NCBI GenBank assembly: GCA_916613615.1
Contig: OU744724.1
Location: forward strand, 19,764,171 to 19,828,170
Length of the DNA: 64,000 bases
Reading direction: 5' to 3'
Origin: Steromphala cineraria
Lineage: Eukaryota > Mollusca > Gastropoda > Trochida > Trochidae
The translations under genes were made by a program, and so were the position numbers. The notes beneath the pieces were generated by a model. The model was not told where the DNA came from. It saw only the letters and a program-made list of their open reading frames with translations, and searched no databases. The first letter of the stretch is position 1. Every line of letters starts with the position of its first letter. Below are positions 36,032 to 44,354 of the stretch, piece by piece.

Positions 36032-37941
36032 TTAAGCATTCTCTTAACAAGACAAAACTTAAGAAACTTTAAGAAAATGTTGTCTATCGATGTTCTTCAG
36101 CAACCTACATGCTAATGAAACATTATTGTGACACTGGTGCGGTATGAGTATCTTGATATCTGTTACACAGAGCATGTGGCTAACTAACGTCTTCCTGCTA
36201 TTGTGTGAGATTTTACGAGATTACCCGAGAACTGTTCACAGTAACAGCAGTTACAACAATTGCTGATAAGGAGCTATACAGATGATGAAGAGTGTTTCTT
36301 CGAAAATATTGTGTCGTATCAGTATCGATGTAGTTCAGAACCACATTTAACACGAGAACTGCATGTGGTCCTGACTGTCAAAATATTTATCATCCCTTTG
36401 ATTAAAGCAATCTGATTACAAGAGAAATAATGGCGTTTTTTAAATCGTTTTGGATACTCTGTGTTAAAAGTTAATAATCCTAGTCTTCTCTTTTGGATAA
36501 ATATTTAAACACATTCAACCAACGTATTTGTTACTATTATTTTCTCATCTTAAAATGTGTGACATGTGACAAATTCCATTTAATGCTTACACGTAATGGT
36601 GTTTTATAACCACTGCTCTGTACAATGTATCTCAATGTAATGGGGAAAATAGATGCAATGTGGACGGGCATGTGTCTTCTATAATGAAGATCTACTCCTG
36701 TTGCTAACAATAATTTTCAGTCCTAAGGGAAATCTACAAGGACAGTTAAACAGCTCTAGCCATTTAACTTTAAATTGATTAATTTCGGCAATATAGTGGC
36801 TCGGGTTGATCTTTTAAGTGTATATATACATGACACACAAGCGTTCCTTTATAAGGTTACTTATTGAGTATATAGCTTCCTACTTCTCTTCAAAATAAGA
36901 AAGCAGACGATTGCATCAGATGTGCAGTTGTTTTATCAATTGCGACACCTTCATGAACACTATGATTTTGCAATGATTCAATATGATTCATGCAATAAAC
37001 AAAATGTCACTTTCTTATTTTTCTGAAGTTAGTTTCTGAAACTGCATTTGCTGATATTCAACAAAATTAATCTTGCTTTTGTCACGTGTTTAGCCATATC
37101 TAAATGTCAAACATATAAAAGGAAGTCCTAAATAGAAAATAAGAGTTATGTCACGAAGCTTCATTTATGCACAATTTCGAAAAATCATATGCTGAATAAA
37201 ATATCTAATCGATAGTTATGTAAGTACAGGCGTTGAAAGTTAATTTGTTCTTAGTAACAATGTCATATGTTTGTCAGTTCCTTTTAAATATTGGCATTGA
37301 TTTTACAAAAGAATTCATGTTTTTTATGTATGGTGTGCAAAATATTCGAATCAAGGATTGAAATCGTACAATAAATCATCTCAACATTAATACCAAAGTG
37401 TAGAGAGATGACAGTGACAATGTAAAAGAGGCATAACAGAATGAATACCATTTGTCGCATAAAAATAGAATAATGGGAGGAATGAGATAAATTTAGTTTA
37501 TTGGAACATATACTGGAAATCATATATTTGAAAATTCAAACATAGTATCTCGTTTGTTGTTTTAACATGTAATCCGATTGTTCTCTGATAAGGCTGTGTC
37601 CTAACAAAGCTAACGTGGTCTGCATGTAATTGTAAGTCTCCTCCCATCGTCCATTTTGATAGTTGAACATCACATTTATCATGATTCAAGAAAATCAATA
37701 TAGATAAACATGAACAATCACGCAGCAAAGTTGTTTGATTAAATTATACATAAATTTCTAACACAAATAGTTTTGACATCTATGGCCTTATCTTTTTTAA
37801 TTACATGGTAAAGTTTTGATTTGAAAACAAATCTCTCAAAGATATAAGCATAAATATTTCAGAATCTAGCTTTTATTGACCATGTATGTAATTGCACCAA
37901 TCAAGCTCATCAAATTGATTATTATTTAGTTACTAACCTCC

Positions 37942-38097
37942 GACAAGTGACCTTAGCCTGTTAGCCATATAACATGTAATCGACTCATTCCCACTGATGT
38001 AATGAAACATCATTACCCAGAACAATCAGAGTTATCCGCCCGTCACTAGCCCACTAGGTGGCGTGACCTGTCATCCAATTAGATTCATTCACATTAC
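37942..38097 (+). repeat. DIRS left inverted terminal repeat
   Basis: 156 bp, perfect reverse complement of 44199-44354 by eye. Outside it, 37920-37941 is a unique left extension that is matched only by the internal complementary region. Confidence 0.93.
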
Positions 38098-39024
38098 AGA
38101 GTCGGTATTGTGCAGACGTGTTTCTGTATCTCTCCCGATTGTATTGAGCTATTTAACGTGTTTTGTTGTTTGTTGACTTACTTTATTCTTGTTCCTTTTC
38201 CCTTTTGGTTTGTCTACTTGTCTCTTTGCAGGGTATTCAGCCCCCGTGGTGGAATACTGTGTATTGAGAGTTTTTAGTTGACACAGCGTGGTGTCAACTT
38301 AGTGGCAGGCTGTAGCACGTGCTGTCGATTCGCTCGTGCTGCACGTGCTAGGCGAGCGACGGGCCGTCGCTCTCTCTATCTCCTTGTCGCGCACGCTTCG
38401 CCTGGGGCGAGGCGCTTCTTGCCGGTGGGGTGGGACTGACGCTTGCGCTACCCACGCGCTTAGTGTCTCGTGCGCTTGCTGGCGCAGAGATTGGACAGGC
38501 GCTTGCGCTTGGTGTCTCTTGCGCTTGCTAGCGCTAGGATTGGACAGGCGCCTTCGCTTGGTGTCTCGTCGCGGGTGACTCGCGCTCCTCTAGCGCTAGA
38601 GTTGGACAGGTTCACGCGCTTGGTGGATCGGCGCTTGCTGTCGCCTGGATTGGACAGTCGCTTGCACTTGTCGCACTTGGTGCTTCGGGCGCTTGCCAGT
38701 TGGACGTGCGCTTGCTTGAGCGTTTGGTTGGACGTGTGCTTGTGCGATCGGGCCCCCGCCTCGCCTTTGTGTCTATCGCTCTTGGTCTCAGGGGAGTTTC
38801 CCGCCGAGGGAAGCGGCTGAGCGGAGAGTCGACTGACACGTTGGGCCGGGTGCGTGCCAGTCGTACAGGTTCACAGGACAGCTGAGTGCTCGCTTGCGTG
38901 TCTGAGTGGTTTAGCGCTAGACGCTCAAGTGTTGGCTGGTCGCTTGTGACTGTTGGATCGAGGCGCGGCAGACGCCCTCCCCTTGCCTAGTTGCTGTCTC
39001 GTCTGTGTCGCAGGCTTGAGCGGC
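38098..39024 (+). promoter_or_regulatory. DIRS 5' leader with degenerate GC-rich tandem repeats
   Basis: About 0.93 kb between the left terminal repeat and the Gag ATG. From about 38470 to 38720 it holds imperfect repeats built around ttggacag followed by gcgcttggtgtctc-like sequence, with starts near 38491, 38540, 38602 and 38650. Short open frames here are by-products of high GC and repetition. The leader presumably carries the promoter, but no TATA or initiator could be assigned with confidence. Confidence 0.6.
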
Positions 39025-40815
39025 ATGGACTTAATCCCTTGCGACACCGCATCCCCGTACGCGGGGTTCTGCGGGCGCTGCGGAGCGCGGAAGTCGGCAA
39101 GCTACGACCCTCACGTGGTCTGTCGCCTGTGCAGGAATACCTGCCCGGAGGATAATCGGTGCGTCGAGTGCGCCGACCTCACCTGGGAGCAGCACAAGCG
39201 TTACCGCTCTTCCATCCAGAAGAGTGAGTCGCAACAGCGCTCCAGGAAGGCCAGACGCCCCACCCCGGGTGCGTCTTTCGCCACAGGCACCGCGCGAGGG
39301 TCGCCTGAGCGCTCGGACCTCATCATCACCGAGGACGCCGGCGAGTTTGACTTCCCGTCCTCCCTGGCGTCGGACGTGGGGTCCGTGCGCTCGGACCAGT
39401 CTCTACGTGACCCTCTGGGTCTTGAACGTGTGCCCGACCCTTCCCCCCCGCGGGGTTCGTCTCCCGATGGGCACACCTCATTCACAGACGCCTCCCCACG
39501 GCGCGGGGGGCGTCGGAAGAAGGTGAAGAAGGCTAAGAAGCGTTCCAAGGCGCCCACGCCTCCTCCCTTCGACCACAATGCGTTTAAGGACGATGTCCTT
39601 GCGTCCGTCAGATCAATGTTGAGGGAATTCGCTTCGAATGACCCTCAGGATCGGCGCGAGGCTGTCGTTCCTTCGGCGCCTCCCGCTAGGAAAGGGCGTC
39701 GTGTGACTTTAGTGTCACCCCCCTCCTCGCTGCCCGACACGTCTGTGCCTTCCTCGCCAGAGCGCCAGGTGGAGGACAGAACCGAAGGGGGTTCCCCCTC
39801 TCGTGTTCCTCCGTTGTCCTCGGCTGGCGGCAATCGCGAGGAGGAGGCGCCGGATCAGGCGGAGAGGATGGCAGCCATCGCTGACTGGTGCCAGGTAACC
39901 TTGCAGGAGGTGGATGAGGAGTGCTCATACTCCAAGCAGGCCCGCCTCGAAACCTTTTGTCAGGAGGAGGAGGTGGTGAACCCCCGCAGCGTGCGGTTCC
40001 CGCCTCACCGCCTCCTCCTGGCAGCTGGGAAGGATTTCGACACTCACGTGTCATCAGCGGCGCCGGGCCGTCTTGTCCCGCCTTTGGTGATCTCAGATCG
40101 TCAAAGGGCGGGGCTCCCGGTCGCCTCTTCACCCATAATGCTTTCTCCTCCCGCCTTGGATGAGGACATCAGGCGCGTGGCAGCTCCAGGAGTCGGGCAC
40201 TCGATCTCCGACGGCCACTTGTCCCACCTGGACAAGGAGGCTAGGAGTATCCTGGGCATGGCAAACTCAGTCGCCCACTCCTGCCAGGCCATGGCCGCCT
40301 TCTCCAAGGAGGCGGGGATGGAGAAAGGTGCGAAGGCACTGTACAGAGGGTTCGGTTCCGTGGCAGGGAACCTAGCCCAAATTATGCTGAGTGCCTCCCG
40401 CATCTCGGCGGGAGTCACCAACCTGAGACGAGACGGGTTCCTCTCGCGCACCAATCTCCCGGCGGAGATGCGCACCCGTCTTAGGAATGCTCGGGGAGCG
40501 TCGCCGACGCTCTTCGACGGACAGGTGGCAGAAGCTCTGCGACACCGCCAGGAGACCCAGCAACAGGAGCTGACCAACCGCCTGGCAGCGGGAGGCGGCA
40601 GGGTCTCCTCGGCGGTAACAACGCCGAAGAAGCGCAAGGGTGGCGCGGCGCAATCCCCCTCCGGCTCTAAGACCGGGGGGGTTTCCTTTCGGGAGGGGGG
40701 CCGGCCAGGCAGGAGTCGCAGCGACTTCAACGCCGGCCCCTCGCCCAAAAGGACACCCAACAAGTCACAGCGTGGCAAAGGACGCGGCTATGGAGGTACT
40801 CCCAAGAAGCGGTGA
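39025..40815 (+). CDS. DIRS Gag-like protein
   Basis: 596 residues from the ATG at 39025; the open frame extends further upstream but without an ATG. The N-terminus has a cysteine/histidine cluster (C16, C19, H30, C33, C36, C40, C46, C49) arranged as paired CxxC motifs, probably zinc-binding. A long acidic, serine- and proline-rich middle follows, with a lysine run KKVKKAKKRSK near 165. An alpha-helical segment lies around 400-510, and the tail is basic and glycine-rich (RGKGRGYGGTPKKR). The protein would package element RNA, as Gag does in retrotransposons; this role is inferred from position and composition, because DIRS Gags are poorly conserved. Its last 26 bases overlap the start of the RT gene in another frame. 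Confidence 0.85.
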   Translation: MDLIPCDTASPYAGFCGRCGARKSASYDPHVVCRLCRNTCPEDNRCVECADLTWEQHKRYRSSIQKSESQQRSRKARRPTPGASFATGTARGSPERSDLIITEDAGEFDFPSSLASDVGSVRSDQSLRDPLGLERVPDPSPPRGSSPDGHTSFTDASPRRGGRRKKVKKAKKRSKAPTPPPFDHNAFKDDVLASVRSMLREFASNDPQDRREAVVPSAPPARKGRRVTLVSPPSSLPDTSVPSSPERQVEDRTEGGSPSRVPPLSSAGGNREEEAPDQAERMAAIADWCQVTLQEVDEECSYSKQARLETFCQEEEVVNPRSVRFPPHRLLLAAGKDFDTHVSSAAPGRLVPPLVISDRQRAGLPVASSPIMLSPPALDEDIRRVAAPGVGHSISDGHLSHLDKEARSILGMANSVAHSCQAMAAFSKEAGMEKGAKALYRGFGSVAGNLAQIMLSASRISAGVTNLRRDGFLSRTNLPAEMRTRLRNARGASPTLFDGQVAEALRHRQETQQQELTNRLAAGGGRVSSAVTTPKKRKGGAAQSPSGSKTGGVSFREGGRPGRSRSDFNAGPSPKRTPNKSQRGKGRGYGGTPKKR

Positions 40816-42757
40816 CTTCTGGGAGCCTCCTCGCCTGCCGCCGGCAGTAGTGTCGGTACAGGACGGGCCAGTGGGAGGCCGCCTGTCAATGTTTGTCGCC
40901 AACTGGAGACAGTTGGACTTGGACGAGTACGTCTGTCAGATCTTGGAGCGCGGGTTTCGTATACCCGTACACACCCGCCCCCCTTTAACTTGTTCGCCAG
41001 TGGAGCGCCCGCTAGAGCCGGAACGGCTCGCGCTGACACTGGAACAAGTGGAGATCCTAATCTCCAAGGAGGCGGTGAGCGAGCTCCCGCTCCAGGATCT
41101 GACACCGGGGTTTTACTCTCCAGTGTTTGTGAGACCGAAAAAGGACCCGAAAAAATGGCGGCTGATTCACGACATGAAACAGTTCAACCGCTCCTACCTC
41201 GAGCGGCCGCCATATTTTCGGCTCTTGACCGTGCGGTCTATCATGCGGTTTCTACAACCATACAGCCGCATGGTGTCGTTGGACCTCCAGGACGCGTACT
41301 TGCACATCCCAATCTGCCCCGCGGATTGCAAGTACCTCCGATTCGTCCTGGCGGGTCGCCACTTTCAGTGGAACGTCTTGCCGTTCGGGATTTCGACAGC
41401 GCCATGGCTGTTCACTCGGGTGACCCAGCCTATCGTCCAGTTCCTTCACAGGCACGACATCCAGTTCGCGATGTATCTGGACGACGGGTTCGGGAGCCAC
41501 TGCTCCCCGTCAGCTCTGGCCAGGCAAAGGGACTTTGTGATCGCTCTGTTCAGGCGCCTGGGTTGGCTTGTCAACCTAGACAAGTCGGACCTAGTACCGA
41601 CGACGTCTCTCGTCTTCCTAGGCGTCTTACTGGACACGACTCAGGACAAAGCCTTTGTCACGGAAGAGCGGATGGGGCGCTACAGGGAACTCCTAGCGCA
41701 GGCGTGTCGCGGGCCTCTCTCGCTCCGACAGTGGCAACGCCTCCTAGGGTTCTTGACCTCAGCTCAAGATTACACGAGGAGGGGGAGGCTCCACCTCCGC
41801 CCGCTTCAGGTAGTGCTGAATGGGCACGTGCGGGAGGTATCCTGCGGCCATCACATCAGGATGCCGCAGGACCTCATTCACCACCTCCAATGGTGGCAGG
41901 ACGGAAGCAATGTCTTGGCGGGGGTGCCCCTCCGGCAACCCCCCGCCGGGAGCCAGCTGTACGTGGACGCCTCTACGCAGGGGTGGGGCGCGCACCTGGG
42001 GATCGAGCAGGCGGCAGGCGTGTGGTCGCCGGCGCAAGCCGGACGTCACATCAACTTCTTGGAGTTGGACGCCATACGCCTGGCGATCGACCATTGGTCA
42101 AGCCGCTTGGAGAGCCAGGTGTTGTGCGTTCACACGGACAGCTCGACGGCAGCTTGGTCGATCAACAAGCAAGGATCGACCAAAGCGGGATCACTCTTAC
42201 AGCTGGTGATGGAGCTGTTTCAACTGGTAGACAATCTCAACATCTCAATCAGAGCGGTGCACATCCCGGGAGCAAAGAACGTCCTTGCGGACGCTCTCTC
42301 TCGCCCGGACAAACCTCCTTCTACGGAGTGGATGTTGCACCCTCGAGTGTTCGAGGCGATCTGTCTCCAGTTCGGGAGGCCGCATGTCGACCTCTTCGCG
42401 ACACGGCTCAATCACCAGCTGCCGGTATACGTGTCCCCCGTACCCGACCCCCTGGCATGGGGATTAGACGCGCTCGCGTTAGGATGGGAGGGGATGGACG
42501 CTTACGCTTTTCCCCCCCCTGCCATTCTGACTCGGGTGGTAGCAAAAATCCAGGAGACGAGAGTGCTACGTCTGCTCCTGGTCGCACCGATGTGGCCGGC
42601 GAGGCCCTGGTACGTCCCCCTTCGGAGGCTCTGCGCTCAGGAGCCGGTTCCCTTACCGACCAGGTGGGACCTTCTCAGGAGCAACCCGAGCAAACGGGTG
42701 CACGAGAACCCGCAGGTTCTTCATCTGCACGCTTGGGTTGTCTCCAAGACGGGATGA
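40790..42757 (+). CDS. DIRS reverse transcriptase / RNase H / methyltransferase-like polyprotein
   Basis: 655 residues from the ATG at 40790, which overlaps the Gag end; upstream in-frame codons lie inside Gag. RT: KKWRLIHDMKQFN, motif A SLDLQDAY (D165), motif B LPFGISTAPW, motif C YLDD (229-232). RNase H: YVDAS (D393), LELDA (E425), HTDSS (D450) and ADALSRPD (D501), so all four acidic residues are present. The last 130 residues (HVDLFATR from about 532, DALALGW, YAFPPP, LLLVAPMWPARPWY) match the layout of the Dam-like methyltransferase domain known in DIRS1-type elements. The usual [DN]PP[YF] catalytic box reads FPPP (574-577), so methyl transfer is doubtful. The gene is unbroken. Its stop TGA shares bases with the recombinase start. 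Confidence 0.95.
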   Translation: MEVLPRSGDFWEPPRLPPAVVSVQDGPVGGRLSMFVANWRQLDLDEYVCQILERGFRIPVHTRPPLTCSPVERPLEPERLALTLEQVEILISKEAVSELPLQDLTPGFYSPVFVRPKKDPKKWRLIHDMKQFNRSYLERPPYFRLLTVRSIMRFLQPYSRMVSLDLQDAYLHIPICPADCKYLRFVLAGRHFQWNVLPFGISTAPWLFTRVTQPIVQFLHRHDIQFAMYLDDGFGSHCSPSALARQRDFVIALFRRLGWLVNLDKSDLVPTTSLVFLGVLLDTTQDKAFVTEERMGRYRELLAQACRGPLSLRQWQRLLGFLTSAQDYTRRGRLHLRPLQVVLNGHVREVSCGHHIRMPQDLIHHLQWWQDGSNVLAGVPLRQPPAGSQLYVDASTQGWGAHLGIEQAAGVWSPAQAGRHINFLELDAIRLAIDHWSSRLESQVLCVHTDSSTAAWSINKQGSTKAGSLLQLVMELFQLVDNLNISIRAVHIPGAKNVLADALSRPDKPPSTEWMLHPRVFEAICLQFGRPHVDLFATRLNHQLPVYVSPVPDPLAWGLDALALGWEGMDAYAFPPPAILTRVVAKIQETRVLRLLLVAPMWPARPWYVPLRRLCAQEPVPLPTRWDLLRSNPSKRVHENPQVLHLHAWVVSKTG

Positions 42758-43827
42758 GGAGCGCAGGATTTTCGGAGGCGGTAGCCAGCGCGGTGGCAAC
42801 CTCGCAGCGGTCATCCACGCGTAAGCTGTATGACTTTCAATGGGCTTCTTTTACGACCTTTTGCGAAGGGAAGGGGTTCGATGTGCGCACGATAACGGTG
42901 CCCCAGGTCGCGGATTACCTGGTCCACCTACGCACAGTGAGGGGGCTTAAGGCCTCCTCCATCAACACGAACCTCGCGGCCATTATGTCCGTCCTTCGCA
43001 AGAAGGATCCGGGATTGGATATCTCGGTCCTAAAGGAGCTCATTAGGACATACAGAAACGTGGATGGCCGCCACAAACTGAGACCGCCAGAATGGGATCT
43101 GGCAATAGTGTTGAATCACCTCAAATCTGAGCACTACGAGCCGCTGACGGACACGACGCTGCTGCGTCTGACCATTAAGACGTGTTTCTTAGTGGCAATG
43201 GGGTCAGCGGCTAGGATATCAGAGTTGCATGCTCTGCAAGCTGATTTGCTCAGGTTTGAGGTGAGAGATGGAGGGTCAGCGACCTTGGGACTGGCGCCAG
43301 ACTTCCTGTGCAAGAACCAAGGCGCTGACGAACGTGGGAGGACCTTCACACTGCCGTCAATCTCCCCGGCTATCGAGCCGACGGACGAGCGGGAACGTCT
43401 CCTCTGTCCCGTGCGCGCTCTACGCGTCTATGTGGAGAAGACGCGGACACTGAGACAGGGGAGGCGCAGGCTCTTTTTGCCCCACTCCCAGACGAGCTCA
43501 AAGGAGATTGACAAGAGGCAGTTGGGGGTCTACCTCAGGTCTGCGGTGGTGGACGCCTACAAGGCGGCCGGGCTGCCGGCGCCGGCGCGGACCAACCCAC
43601 ACGAGATCAGGGCCATATCGGCGACTATGGCCCTTCACAGCAATCTGTCAGTGGCGGACATCATGGCCGGCTGCTTCTGGAAGTCGGGCTTGGTGTTCGC
43701 CAACCACTATCTGCGCGATGTCTCCACGGAGGACCTGGAGGGCGTAGCCCGTCTAGGGGTGCAGGTATTTGCACAGCAGCGGACCACGGGGGCTCCCCCG
43801 GGTAGGGGGCGCAACCATCCACGATGA
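42754..43827 (+). CDS. DIRS tyrosine recombinase
   Basis: 357 residues from the ATG at 42754, which forms ATGA with the RT stop. The frame is the same as Gag's and is open upstream to 40990, but only this part looks like a recombinase. The N-terminal SAM-like core-binding region (about 20-110, RKLYDFQWASFTTFCEGKGF onward) is followed by the catalytic domain: R154 in AARISEL, H283 and R286 in HEIRAIS, W309 in FWKSG and nucleophile Y319 in NHYLRD. This is the full R-HxxR-W-Y set of the family. It would integrate the circular double-stranded DNA copy at short homologous sites. Expression may depend on reinitiation or frameshifting at ATGA. AATAAA follows at 43867. Confidence 0.95.
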   Translation: MRSAGFSEAVASAVATSQRSSTRKLYDFQWASFTTFCEGKGFDVRTITVPQVADYLVHLRTVRGLKASSINTNLAAIMSVLRKKDPGLDISVLKELIRTYRNVDGRHKLRPPEWDLAIVLNHLKSEHYEPLTDTTLLRLTIKTCFLVAMGSAARISELHALQADLLRFEVRDGGSATLGLAPDFLCKNQGADERGRTFTLPSISPAIEPTDERERLLCPVRALRVYVEKTRTLRQGRRRLFLPHSQTSSKEIDKRQLGVYLRSAVVDAYKAAGLPAPARTNPHEIRAISATMALHSNLSVADIMAGCFWKSGLVFANHYLRDVSTEDLEGVARLGVQVFAQQRTTGAPPGRGRNHPR

Positions 43828-43866
43828 TGACGCCTCACTCGTCGAGGTGGACATCTTACACTTTGA

Positions 43867-43872
43867 AATAAA
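43867..43872 (+). terminator. Polyadenylation signal of DIRS transcript
   Basis: AATAAA 40 bp after the recombinase stop, in a locally AT-rich patch of an otherwise GC-rich element, upstream of the complementary region as expected for the genomic RNA end. Confidence 0.65.
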
Positions 43873-44051
43873 ATTCTTTTATTTTAACAGTTTATAGTGT
43901 TTTGTGGTGTTTTAATTAGGGGTCGTCGACCTCGAGGAGTCAGACAATGGCCCATTTAGAACGGTCGCTCGCTGGGTCGCCGATCCTCAGATCAATCTTG
44001 AGAGTTATCGCTGAACGCGACGAATGCTACCCGCCACCTACAGTGGTATCA

Positions 44052-44141
44052 GGCTAAGGTCACTTGTCGGAGGTTAGTAACTAAATAATAGTACGTTTTT
44101 GATTAAACGTCATTATTTTTACTTACCGTAGACAAGTGACC
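44052..44141 (+). repeat. DIRS internal complementary region
   Basis: 44052-44090 is the reverse complement of the left extreme end (37920-37958). 44085-44141 is the reverse complement of the right extreme end (44344-44400). The two matches overlap by ATAATA. In DIRS-1 this region is the template that joins both ends when the linear copy is circularised. Confidence 0.95.
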
Positions 44142-44198
44142 GTCGTCACTCCCGCCCGCCTCCCCTCTTACGTATCCGTCGTTAATTGGGACTCCTAG

Positions 44199-44354
44199 GT
44201 AATGTGAATGAATCTAATTGGATGACAGGTCACGCCACCTAGTGGGCTAGTGACGGGCGGATAACTCTGATTGTTCTGGGTAATGATGTTTCATTACATC
44301 AGTGGGAATGAGTCGATTACATGTTATATGGCTAACAGGCTAAGGTCACTTGTC
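44199..44354 (-). repeat. DIRS right inverted terminal repeat
   Basis: Perfect inverted copy of 37942-38097. The right extension 44355-44400 is not in the left terminus but is matched in the internal complementary region. Confidence 0.93.

Noticed and set aside
38336..38885. Three overlapping short open frames upstream of DIRS Gag
   Set aside because: They lie in GC-rich tandem repeats of the leader, overlap in different frames and show Arg/Leu/Ala-rich composition from the repeat; no family resemblance.
39201..41105. Long minus-strand frames opposite Gag and RT (up to 225 codons)
   Set aside because: They are antisense to confidently assigned genes and explained by high GC content.
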